A stretch of 64,000 bases of DNA from Eopsaltria australis (Eukaryota; Chordata; Aves; Passeriformes; Petroicidae), in NCBI GenBank assembly GCA_034509425.1, contig JAVTVJ010000023.1:372001-436000 (forward strand). The letters are read 5' to 3'. Positions within the stretch are counted from its first letter, which is position 1, and the number at the start of each line of letters is the position of its first letter. The notes below the pieces were generated by a model. That model searched no databases. It saw nothing but the letters and a program-made list of their open reading frames with translations, and was not told the origin of the DNA. Shown here piece after piece: positions 24,150 to 36,168 of this stretch. Made by a program: the position numbers and the translations under genes.

Positions 24150-24830
24150 GCCCTGTGCCCAAACCCACACCGCCTCCTGCAGCGCCCGGCCCAGCCCTAG
24201 CTCCCGGGGCAGGTGTCACACCACAGGCCGGGTGCTCGGCGAAACGCGGTGCCCCTCCCGACCCCAGGGCAGAGGAGCCGCTGCAGGGACCCCCCCCTCC
24301 CCCGGCACCGGGCGGCCGCGGCAGCAGCGGGCCGGGGAGCCCGCACAAACCGCCCGCCCGCGCTGCCGCTCCCTCCGCGGGCCCGCCCGCACCGACATTC
24401 CCCGCCTCCCCGGCGGCCCGCCCGCCGCCACTCCGCCCCGCCGCGGCCGCGGCCTCGCTCACCCGCCCTGCCGGCGGCCCGGCCCGGCTCCGGTGAGGCG
24501 GTCCCGAGGCCCTGCAGCCCCGGCGGCGCTGGGCTGCGGCGGGCACCGCCTTCCCGCAGGGCCGGGCCCGCCTCCCCTCCCGCACCGCCCGGCCCAGCAA
24601 GGCCCAGCACCGCCCGGCCGCGGGGGGCGCCAGCGCTGCTCCGCCCGCCCGGACGCTCTGCGGCGGCCGCACTCCATGGCCCGGCAGGCGGGGCGTGTAC
24701 GGGGCGGGCGCCTGGTGCCGATCCCGCCCGCTTCCCTCCTGCGCCCCTGAGGGGCGGCGGGCGCTGAGCGGGCGGCGGGAGGTGGAGGGGAGTCACAAAT
24801 CACGGGATATCCTCAGCTGGGAGGCGCCCA
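24150..24830 (-). promoter_or_regulatory. CpG island, probable promoter and first exon of WDCP copy A
   Basis: A sharp block of very high GC and dense CpG in AT-rich surroundings, with several GC boxes (gggcgg on either strand) and no TATA box I can see. On the minus strand a good donor (GGCGG followed by gtgagc) would end a noncoding first exon at 24463, to splice to the acceptor at 22203. Open frames in all phases here are a composition effect. It could also drive an unseen plus-strand transcript. Confidence 0.65.
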
Positions 24831-24894
24831 TGAGGATCAGCGGGCCCAGCTCTTGTGCGCAGCACACCCCAGGAATCACACCGTGTGCCTGAGA

Positions 24895-25347
24895 CCGCTT
24901 CTTCACCTCAGGCTTGGTGCTGGGACTACTGCCCTGGGGAGCCTGTTCCAGCGCCCAGCCACCCTCTGGGTGAAGAACCGTTTCCTAATATCCATCGTAA
25001 ACCTTTCCCTGACACAATTCCATGCCATTCCCTCGGCTCCTGTCACTGGTTGCCAGGGGGATCAGTGTCTGCCCCCCCATTGCCCCCCATGAGGATTTTG
25101 AAGACGGCAATGAGATGTCCCCTCAGTCTCCTCCAGGTTGGACAAACAAGTGACCTCAGCTGCTCCTCGTAAGACTTCCGTACCCTTGCCATCCTTGTGG
25201 CCCTCCTTTGGATGTCCTTTTTATATCGTGGCACTCAAAACTGCACACGGGACTCGAGGTGCGGCCACACCAGCGCAGAGCAGAGAGGGACAATCCCCTC
25301 CCTTGGCCGCTGTCAGTGCCGTGCCTGATGCACCCCAGGGCTCGGCT
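24895..25347 (-). mobile_element. CR1 LINE fragment upstream of the WDCP copy A island
   Basis: Antisense CR1 body: 'ctgccctggggagcctgttc', 'ccaccctctgggtgaagaac', 'tttcctaatatcca', 'caagtgacctcagctgctcc', 'ggccctcctttggatgtcc', 'actcgaggtgcggccacacc' and 'agcgcagagcagagagggac'. It starts about 65 bp from the island edge. Confidence 0.9.
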
Positions 25348-25349
25348 GG

Positions 25350-25404
25350 CATCAAGCGAAGCATCACCAGCCGGTCTAAGGACGTGATTGTCCTGCTCTT
25401 GTCC
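25350..25404 (+). mobile_element. short CR1 fragment in opposite orientation, head to head with its neighbour
   Basis: 'ggcatcaagcgaagcatcac', then 'cagccggtctaaggacgtga' and 'ttgtcctgctct' is the sense form of the CR1 segment present in antisense at about 25264-25340, so the two face each other across a few bases. Recognition ends near 25404. Confidence 0.6.
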
Positions 25405-26874
25405 CTTCCATCGCCCCCTGGGGTCATCCACCGTGTGACACCTCCACGCAGCACGTCCAGCCTGCTCACACCCGTGTGGCTCTTGGAGAGGCCTGAGGAA
25501 GTGTCACAGAAGAGCGGAGATGCCTCTCCTGTGGGAGGACATCAGAACCCTGGTGTGGTGTATCCCATCCCGTGAGGTGGTCACATCAAAGTGAGGAAAG
25601 CATCTAAATTCAATGCAGAACTACTGCAATACTGGTCCTGATTTATTGCATTGAGCAGAGCTCCTTATACGTCTCTGAGGCCTTTTAAAAGTTAATTATG
25701 TTACGTGACTGTGCTGCTTTGGCACTCCTCAGCACTGCAGAGCAGTGTGGTCATCATACCATTTTTGAAACCCACACTCTTGATAGGATTTTGAAACACT
25801 GGGAAAGGTGCCATAAAAAGAGCTGCCAAAGGTATGGGGAAAAAATGCTTAAAATAGTTGCAAGGTCAAATATGTAACTAACTCAAACTTAGCAAAAGAA
25901 GAACACTAGGTGGTGACTTGGCCATATCGCATGAGTGCCTGTACAGAGGGGGGAAAAAAAGCACAAAAAAGCTCTGAAGTTAGTGAAGGAAGGTTTTAAA
26001 AGAGCCATGGATGGATTCAAATATGTAAGACACAGGTGTGAGTCTGACTGACCACTGGAAAAAACTGCCAACAGGACATCTTCACATTAAAACTTGGGTG
26101 AGTTTCAGGGACATACCATTTTAAATGCAGATTTTGCCTCAAATTTGTGCTGAAAAACTGCTGAAAAAAATTCTGAAAAATTCCTGAGCTCAAGAAGTAG
26201 ATTTTAGATACCTTTGTATCTACGGAATATAAGGTAAAATTCCGGATACTGTATCCAGAAAAACTCGATATAATTTGACTGCTTCAGACCTAACAGGGCA
26301 CCTGCAAGGTGCTGAAAGACAGGTTGGTGTATTGGAGAAGGTTTCAAAGAGTAAGAACTCTTCTTTTATGTGCTTGTACTGGCACAGGTTCATGGAAGAA
26401 AAATTCCTGCCATTCCAATGGAAAGAAATAAGTTTCCAGGTTCATTTGGAAACTTGTCCAGCAACGAAGTGCCTGTGGTATAGAGGCAGGGATGACCAGC
26501 AGTGGATTATAGGGTTTATTTAAACTGTTACATTTTTGAAATTAAAAAGAGTCTTTCTGCCAGGTTCAGGCACTTGATGGTGTGACTTGCAGTAAATAAA
26601 TAAATTATACCAATATTTGAGATAATGAATAGATTTCCAAGGTTATGCTTTTAGTTTAGAAATATAAGCAGGGCACCTAAAGGCCAGCTTCTCTGTGGTG
26701 CTCCATGAATACACTCTAAGTGTAAGAAAATGAACAAACATGGTTTTGGTTTGTCCTCTCTATTAATCCTCTGTCATTACCAACAGACAGGGTGCAGTTG
26801 TAGAGAGAACAGTCCAAAACTAGCCAAAACAGAATGGAAAAGGAAATCTAAAAAATTTCCTATAGTAATCTTGC

Positions 26875-27055
26875 AATCATAGAATGGTTTGGGTTGGAAG
26901 GGACCTTAAAGATCATCTTGTTCCAGCCCCCTGCAGTGGGTAAGGACACCTTCCACCAGACCAGGTTGCTCAGAGCTTCATCCAACCTGGCCTTGAAACC
27001 CTTTGGCACATGACAATCCCACCTCCTTCCTCTCCACCACTGGCTTACCTGAACA
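26875..27055 (-). mobile_element. CR1 LINE 3' fragment
   Basis: Antisense end 'atcatagaatggtttgggtt', then 'ggaagggaccttaaagatca', 'ccttccaccagaccaggttg' and 'tcatccaacctggccttgaa'. This is one of the least diverged CR1 copies in the window. Confidence 0.94.
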
Positions 27056-27836
27056 GCTCACTCAAGCCAATTTCCCAAGACATTCTGTTACACAAATGTT
27101 TAATCTACTCTTAGCTTCCTAATACTCGTTTCTCTCAGCAGTGAGTCTGACCAAGCAGGATTGTCACTTGGTGTCTGGGACCCTGAGCCACCAGCTGGCT
27201 TTATTAGACAAAAACAGTTTTCTGATTATGATTTTAGTCTCACAAAGAATTGTGTTGAACAATAATGATTTCACTTTTTTTTTTCTTTTAAAACTTAAAT
27301 TGACCATCCATATTAATAGACAGAAATAAACATTTAAACCACGGAGAGACCATAGTTTAAGAATGCTTCAAAGGTATTTTCATACTAAATGTTTATTTTT
27401 GTTTCCTGTGCATATAATTATACAATTAAGAATTTTTAAATACTCATTTTCAACGTGTAACTTCTATGTAAACTGCTAATAGAGTTCGACAAATGAACTG
27501 AAAATATCACAAAAATTCGGAGTTAATTGAAAATATGTAAAATAATATTTTCATTGAAATGGAATTGACTCAACCTACCAGGGTGCCAGAATGGTGTGCA
27601 GGTAGTTATTATTACACCAGTTGTTTATTTCCATGCCCAACAGCGTGTGTCTTATTTGTGTAACCACAGCCTGGTTATTTTGACATGAGAACAGCATGAA
27701 AATGGCTGGAGGCTGCTTGGCCAGCAGCCACGAGTCATGGCTGGTCACACAGCCACGATGTGCATAGGCACAGTGGTTATTCCTCAGCAGCTGTACTGCA
27801 AATAAACATCTCTTGTTTTCTTTCTTTCTTTTCCAG

Positions 27837-27927
27837 ACTTTCCAAGCTGTTCACTGCTGATACACATGATGTGTCTGTGACTTTGTGGATTTTAACAAGG
27901 CAAAACCCCTCAGGAGATGTCTATAAG
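27837..27927 (+). other. exon-like segment, unassigned
   Basis: A long pyrimidine tract (tctttctttcttttccag, ending at 27836), 91 bp without a stop in one frame (SKLFTADTHDVSVTLWILTR), and a donor AAG followed by gtagaa. I do not recognise the peptide. It could be an exon of a noncoding transcript or chance. Confidence 0.2.
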
Positions 27928-30900
27928 GTAGAAAGTGGGTCAATGAAGTTAAGCAAGGAAAAGTGTTTAAAAGGCTGAAATTACACAAATTGCTTCTTGT
28001 AGTCATGCTCATTTAAAGCACACATCTTGGCTTTTAAAAACATGTATTGCATTGAGTCTGGCTTATCCTTGAACACTGAGCAGACACGCAAATCTGTTCT
28101 CAGGCCCTGCATGGAGAGCAGATTTGCCTTCTCATAACTTAATTTGTTGTATCATTTGGGTGTCTGCTTTTCAAATTAGTTGAAACATAACGTTAATAAG
28201 AATATAGGAGAGTCTGAGACAGAGGAGTTATGAATACCTGCTACAGGGAGAGAATGGCAGGGAAGGAAAGTGAACTGGGTGTGATGAGGAGATATGTAGA
28301 GTTGTTATTTTTACACTCTGTAGATTTTTTCTTTGCTCTTACTGAACATGTACACATTTAAAGAACATGATGTTACAAGGGAAAAGAATAATTGAAGATA
28401 CTTTCTTTTAGCTTCATAAGCAAAATTTAAAAAAATACATATATTTAATCCAGGCTATGGACACCACTGAATGAGCAAATTGATCTCATAATTGTATTTC
28501 TTAATGGGAAAACTTAATGAAGCACTACCCTGTAATTTAGACCTCTAAAATATGATGTGGTAAAGCCTAGGATCGGTAGCTAAAAGATACAGATGTTTTA
28601 TGTGTTTTTTATTATCAGATTAAAAATGTTTCTTCTTCATTCTGAGAACTGATTAGTAATGAAAATAATATAAGATGAGCAATTTTGCAGAAAATTGCCT
28701 CATCCTGAGTCAATATCATGTTGTCAAAAGAAGTCAGACAGTGCTGGGGAGTGTGTGAAGGGGATCCTTCTATTGTGTCTGCTCGGCTTGGCTGAGTACA
28801 GCCAGACGGGGTCACAGTATTTCCACAGCACAGGCAATGGACTTTGTGCTCTGTAGCCTAGAGTCTTGCAGTGGATTCCTTGGGAATTAGAACAGTGACA
28901 AAGTGAGTGGGAATTGCTGCTTTTCTCTGCAGCTGGAGCTACCACACCTCCTAAAGCAGCCACCACTGCAGGTCTCCTGAAGCCTGCCCTAGCAGGTTGT
29001 ACTGCACAGGTCCAACACTTTGCTGGTTGTTGGAGACAAAGGAGACTCAGGATGTTGTTTATATTAGTTTTCAAACACTTGGTTGTTTCCTACGCCGGGA
29101 AGAAAGCACGGGAAATGTACAAAACTCGCACAGAAACGTTTATCACCCCCTGCAGTGGTTCACGCTGTGACAGCCTATTTTTTTCTGTGCGTAAAAACCT
29201 GCACCAGTGCTTTTCTATGTCTGACACAGGCCTGCAGCTGAGTTCTACCCGCTCTGCTGCAGTTCAGGAAAGGCACTGAATGCTGGCAGTAGGGCAGAGA
29301 AATGAGATCCAGGGTGGATGTCTGTGAGAGGAACTGAAGGGTGGTGTTGCATAGAGAAAAGGACACTCAAGGGAGACCTAATGGACAGAGCAGTTTTCAA
29401 GTGTTTAACAGACAGCTGCCCCAAACAAGGACCTAAACTGTGAATAGTCAAAATCTCTGGCTTGAGGCATGAAAACAGGCTTTCCAGACCTGGAATAAAG
29501 ACACTGGAATAAAGCTTTGTGTCAAGCTAATATTCTTGTGCTACAAGTAAAAAGTGCTACAACGTAAAAATCAGTCTCCTGACTTCTCAGTTTGTTGTAT
29601 ACCATAAATAACACGCAAAACCAGAACAGCATAATGTATCTTGAAAATAAGATAGCCTCTTAAGAGTCTTTCCATATTAAAATTGATTTGTGTAAACCAG
29701 CCATGTTGTAAATAAGGATTTTTGATATGACAGTGTTCCTTTGGAATAATCTTTGCAAGGACATTTCCAGGCATACATCTTCAGAGCAAAAGGCATTTTC
29801 TTTTAAATTACATGTCCTTGTAACTGCGTTTAATCCAGAACCAAGCTGATACACAAATCACATAATTATAGATATTTAGCAATATCTTGTGAAAGGTTGT
29901 TCAAATCTTCATCTTTCTGGTAGGCATCTGGGTTCCCTTTTCCTTGTGCCACCATATATACACATCTTTTCTCCTCTGTAAATGTTGCTTTGAGAACCCT
30001 TTCCTGTGCCTGTAAACAATTCAGTCCTAGGTACTTCTGTCTCCTACTGATACATTTTCTATTTTCCTTTTATGTAACTAATCTGCAGAAGTACTTCTTT
30101 GATCTTTGCTGCAGCTTAGGCTAATCCTGCATTTCTGGCACACTGTTGTCATGCACCGTTTTCTTTTATGCTATTAACAGGTACAAGTGTTTTGAGATAA
30201 CAGTGTATCAATGAAGATCAGTGTAGCTACATTTTGTGCTGATAACAATATCATTGATATCTAAATAAAATGTTAATGAGGAAAGGTAGACATGGAAACG
30301 GAGATGACAGCTGTGTACGAGTTACATGAGCATAAGAATATTTACAAACTGAATGAAGTCATTACTTGTTTGGAGTTCAAGGGAAACTTTGACAGTAATT
30401 TGCAGTGGAGCCAGTATTCTGACTTTTCTTCATTTGCCTTAGGTGAACTACGTTTCTGAGGGAAAGATAACAAGGGAAGCAATTAGCATCACACAAATTA
30501 AATAGTGTTTTGCTGTCTACGGTAGGAAACGTAACAAATGCAATGAGCCATATTGAAAACACTTCGAAATGTTACACTTAAAAAGAAATTTGATATTTAG
30601 AGAGACACAGAATTACTGACAGATAAAAGGAATGAGCTATGATAGCAATGTGCATGTTAGTATTTGCTGGTTGCCTTCTATGCTGGCACAACTGTGCAGC
30701 TGAGCTGTGGGTTGGATTGAGAAATTGATTCACTGCAAAAGTGTTTTGGTAGGTATTTTCCACCCCATAAATGTTTGGGTCCATATATTTCCATCCAGTG
30801 ATTGCAGGAAGAGGGGTCCAATGGAGAATGAGGAGTCTTGTCACCAGTATTGCTTTGGAAAACTTCACCCCCAGCTAAATTTCCCTAAGTACAGCAGAGC

Positions 30901-33900
30901 TTTTCTTACATGGCAAAAGTTTATTTTTTGACAGCTGAAATTGGTAAATCATTGTGAATTTTGTACTATTTTTTAAAAATAATGTTTGAGAACTGTGTCT
31001 TTCTATACTACCTTTTATGTTTTTAAAATTTATTAAGTGTGTTTGATTGGAAGGAAGCCACTGTTGCCTCTGAAGTGAACTAAAGGTTTGCATTTGCCCG
31101 GAGTTTCGGTTTGGTTTTGTCTGCAGTGTCACCCTGTGGTGTTTGGATGCTCTCCTGGCTGTGTGCTGCCTTGACTGGTGAGGTGCCATGGTACCTGCAC
31201 AAGAGGGGTGGATCCTTACGACTTTGGAGACTCCAACAAGGGGTACCTCAATGTCATTAGCTAAAGGGTAATGGCAGCTCTCTCCTTGTCCATGACATAA
31301 TAACACTGTCAGGAGCTACTGAACCTCAGCAAAGTGAGTTTACATTTAACATCAAGATTGTGAAATTGCCTCAGTCTGTTGAAAAAAATAAAGCCATAAC
31401 ATTGACTAATTAACATACATATAAATATATAAAATTACTATTAACATTAAACCACTAATACGTAAGTTAATTTCAGTTGTGTGTGACAATGTAAAATAAA
31501 GTAATACTTGCATGTGTGAAATTTTTTATCTCCTGGGATTTACCTTGTCTAACTTCACATGCTTAAAAGTCATGTCAGACGAGTTCAGCTCTAAAGGATG
31601 GGTTAGTGCTACCAGGTACTGTATGCTGGGTTTTTTAAGAGCAAGTTAGATAAACATCTGACAGGAATTACTTCAGAATAATTGGCTCTATTTAGGGTTA
31701 GAGAGACGGACTTTTCATCTACATTTTGAGTGGGAAAATGGTCCAGGGCATCTGGTTTTCTGTTAAGGCAGGAAAACCTGAAAGTAAAAATAACTAAAAG
31801 TGAGTTCATTATCCAAGCGTGGAAAACACAGAGGAAAATGAGAATCAGGGGAAAGGAAGTTAGGTTTGATGATACTGTTGATGCTATTTCAGTGATTGAA
31901 AAGATATTAAAGAAGTTCACATGAGTATAGAAAATACTGTTCTAGAGTAATAGAGGGAAAAATGGAAAAACTAGTTGAGGGTAATTCAGGGCCTACTTTA
32001 TGCACTTCCTGCTGTGATCTCTCACTTCTTAGCTGTTACAAAGAATAACAAAATAATATTTCATTGTGCAAAGTCAGCATCATAAATTGGCAAGCAGACT
32101 TTCAGATTACTTTGATTTTGCTGGATTTCATATATACATTGTTTTATTATTATTCTCATGAAATTATTTCCAAAATCAAAGAAGAAAAACCCTATGTGGA
32201 ATACAGAATTTCTGTTGTTAGCATTTTCTCAAGAAGTGGGCCAATACAAAAAAAAGCCATGAAAAGAAAGCAGACTGCTGGATGCTTAGCAGGCAACTTA
32301 TGGAAAGTGTAAGGTAAGTTTTAACTTTACTTTGAAGCAGATTGTACTTTTAAGTAAAGCTATAGCAACTCCTAAAAATATACTTGGATGCATATAAATG
32401 TGCTGGATAAAGTTGCAGAGTAATTAAAATGGAAATTTAGACTTTGTGGTATGTTGTTTATTCCCCACAGGGGAAATGTTTTGGAGGAGCTGGTGCCCCA
32501 TTTAGACTTTTGAGTGCCACTGGTGTGGCACACTGAGTGCCGTCATTCTGCTTCCACTTCTAATTTAAGCTCCTCATCTTCCAAGCTTTCCTCTGGTTTA
32601 ATTACAGAATGCAGACTTCCCTGCTGGGTGACTCTGGACACGAGCTTAGCTCCAGTAGTCTTGTTGTTCTTCAGAGGACACTGTCCTTCCTGGTGACTGT
32701 AGTTTCTGGTGTCTGTCCTTTCTGCTGGTGAAAGAAGGGGCTAAAAAGGGGGCTTGGTGCTTCATGACATTTAGATGTTCTGAACAACTCCCATTTCCTA
32801 AACAGATCAATTTTGGCCCTGTAAAATAGCATTTGGGGAGGATGGTGAATGCTTCTCAGTCTATGCTTTTCTCCTTTTCACAGCCTCCTCTCTGCTCAAC
32901 TTGTTTAGTACAAACTCTTTCTCCACATGCGTTTATCACTGTTTTTTGCAAAAATCTGTACAGCTTGTGCTTAATAGAACAGTCGTCTTTTATCTCTCTA
33001 CTTCACTGGTTCTCCATCTGTTCTCCATCCAAACCAAAGCTGAAAATTTATCCTCTGCTTTGCATAAATCTCTTCAGCACTTCTTCCAGTGCTTTTGTTG
33101 CTTTCAATTTTAACTTTACAGCCCTGTGATAGACACTGGATAAGATAGCTCTGCACTGTGCTGCTCTCCTTAGTCATTACCTGAAAACTAATATTTCTTT
33201 TTTCAATTGTTATCCATTTTTGAGTGTATCTATATGATTTAAACACTTGTTTTCAAGCATATGTACATAACAGCATATTCATAAATGTTGGAGCAGTTCT
33301 ATTCTTTAACATGATACAATTTTAATTGATATATAGTACTTTTTTCTAAGCCTTTCTATAAAATTTTAAATGTCTGACAGGATAAACTGGAGTCCTTGTT
33401 TGTTACCAGACTATTTGTGCTGGGTGATGATGGCACCTTTAGGTAGATTGGCTCCTACTTATTCTTTGAATCATACAGAAGGGAAAACAATGTCTCCAAA
33501 ATATAACAAATCCAGAAATTCATTAAGCAGCACAGAATTAAGGTTTTTAATTTTACAGCCAGTTTTCCCTGAAACTAATTGTTTTGTCATCTGAAAGTTT
33601 GTCCTTTTTTAGCTCCACCAAACAGAACCAAACCAAACTTTGATAGCTATTCAAAAAATCTCCTTTCATTTCTGATCTCCCCAATGCTCTGATTGTTTTA
33701 TAGAAGAGTAATGCATGAAAAACTAAAATGATAATGTGACAGAATGACAAAGAAATGCCTGGTTATAAGTTCTGAGGCATCTGTAATGCCTGGATACTTG
33801 CTGATCTCTGCTAGTTCTTTTCACCTTCCCAGAGTTCCCCTGTAATGTTTTCTGTGTTTCATTAGCTTCGAGTGGGCCAAACTATGGGATTATATCCATA

Positions 33901-36001
33901 GAAGATAATATTTGTGAGAAAAATTTCACTGTAGTTTTTTCCTGTATTTGAGCCTAAGTAATCCTCTAAAATATATCCTCCCATCATTCTAATTAGTTAT
34001 AATTAAGTTTTATTTTGCTTGTCCATAACATAAGCATTGTAAATACCCAAGACTTATGAGAAACAAGGATGTTATTCAAGGATATTTGCAGGATTAGAAA
34101 CATCTGCTGCTTCGAAATATGCTGTCATTTAGAAATCTGATCATGTCTCCCTCACCATGCTATGTCTGTGAACCTCTGTGTTACTTATTTGATTTCAATG
34201 ATTTGTGCTGATTTCAGTGAAGGAAAGCACTACTTAAATAAATTTTTTAAAGCAATAGTAATACAAATACCCTTTTGAACACAATTCTAATGCAAAGAAG
34301 CAGGAAATCCCATTAACCCAGTAACTATAAAGTAACTGATGTGTTTAATACTTAAAAAGTCACATTTATTTGTTGTTTGGGTTGGTTTTTTTTACAATCA
34401 GGAATGCTTCTTGAGGCTGCTAAAAGAGATCTTTGCAAACAAGGTAGTACAAATATACTCTGCTGTATTGCATGACTGTGGTTGTAGGTGATTTAGAATG
34501 ATGATTCCTTCGTCCCTGGGAGGATACTTGCATGAAGAAGACATTTAATTCAATGAAATGAAACTGTTTACTTATTTCAAGAGTTGAAACTGTTCCTTAT
34601 GAGATTCCTGGCTGCATCACTGGGATGGTACTAATGCCAAACCTCCAAACCCATTAAGGTCCTTTAGAGCATAGATCTACCATCTCCATCCAGCCTTCGT
34701 ATGGGGTGAAGTATTGTAACTGGATTTTAGTATCTGTGCCCTGTGAATGGACTTGCTGTGGTTCCCAGGAAGGGAAAAAAGACTTCCAGGAGTATTAACA
34801 AGACCCAAAATGCACAGTATGAAAAATACCTCCTAATAGCTTAAGTAAGTGTCCTTCCTTTTCTGTTTTCCTGGCTGTACAGGGTGAAGCAGGCATGCCT
34901 TTCCATGGTTCCAGCAGTTTGAAATGCCCTTGCACACATGGCTGCTCACTCTATGCTTTATCCTCTCTTTGCATTTCAATGAGGAAAATTCCTCAATGAG
35001 TTCATTAAGCTCTTCCCTTATGCCTATTTCTGTCACCATAATCATGATAGTTTAGTTTCCATGGACCTGCCTGCCTAACTCTCACCTGTATCTGTATTCC
35101 CTCTTGTCTCTGAGGGTGAGGTTCACCTGGCTAAAGGTAAATGTTTGTGTTCAAACCAGCGCCCCTTGCTTGTGTTTGCAGTCAGTGGAAAGGAACAGGC
35201 ACTTATTTACTTATTTAATAGGAATACTTCACCATTATCAGTTTTAGAAATCTCTGTTAGGGTGTGAAAAATCTGCTACAGAAGTACTTTTTTTGATGGA
35301 TTGTGCAGGGGTGTAGATGAAAGGTTCAGTGTAGACACCTGGATTTAGCCAAATATCGTTTACATTCAGCGTCCTTGATCCTCAATTTATCTTGCAAGAT
35401 TTTTTCTTTCTTTTCTGTTGCATGTATAAATCTACGTGCTGTGTAAGACACTGACAGGAGACAGTGATGCAGCCTTTTTAGTAATTGAACATTTTCATAT
35501 AAAAATTAGGCATTTCTGAAAATGTTGCAGGTTTCCATGGGATCCAGATGGAACAGAAAAGAGCCTGAAGCAAATTTTTTTCCTATCCTGGTTTTCCTTA
35601 ATGAATATAAAGGCTCTTTAGTTGTATTTTCTTCAGGTTTTATGTAGACTGTACACCTGCAGCAGCTAGATTTGTTGTTACTGCATGGTTTTTAGCATAA
35701 TACTGTTCCTCCAAGAACCTCCTGGCCCCAGTCAAAGTAGACAATAGTCTCTCTGCTCCAGTCCATGACAGCCATTAGTAACAGCAGCTGTGTTCAACTT
35801 CACTGTAGGTCCAATCCTTCAGAAGAAATCATGAGGGTCCAGCCAACCCGAGGATGCAGCTATAGCATAACCATGCCACAGATTTTACAGTTACAATACA
35901 TGGAAAGTAGTGAAGACAGCTTGCTAGTCTCTCAGTGTCTGAGACCACAGAGTGTCTCTGCATTGTAGGAGAGAAGGTCATTGAGGTTCTTTGTTCAGAA
36001 A

Positions 36002-36168
36002 TTATGTCACTCTGCTTGGTGGTCGCATTGGGATGCTTTTTTTGTAGGAGTGACCTCCACAGACTTCTGAACTGTCAGTTCCATCCCTTATGATTATCTC
36101 TTGTGTGGCTTTGAATATTAATGGCACAAAGCCGTCCTTGTCTGCAGTGAGCACAATCCAAGAAGAGC
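36002..36168 (-). CDS. WDCP: WDCP copy B coding exon 3 (short tail)
   Basis: The acceptor is tttttgtag ending at 36169. It completes Gly680 and reads [28 protein letters not shown], then a short basic end ([13 protein letters not shown]) and TAA at 36004-36002. It is 35 residues shorter than the tail of copy A and lacks its 17-residue repeats. Confidence 0.9.

Larger units (their letters stand above)
25500..36001. other. AT-rich spacer between the two WDCP genes
   Basis: Contains one clear CR1 fragment, one exon-like segment (both listed) and probably the 3' UTR of copy B at its right end. On the minus strand ATTAAA occurs at 35219-35214 and AATAAA at 34370-34365. No FKBP1B or MFSD2B remnant was found. 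The stretch at about 29280-29420 faintly resembles an old CR1 in sense orientation. Confidence 0.45.

Noticed and set aside
24031..24803. Long overlapping open frames of 114-239 codons on both strands
   Set aside because: They lie in the CpG island, occur in nearly all frames at once and have Pro/Arg/Gly/Ala-only composition, as expected from GC-rich DNA lacking stop codons.
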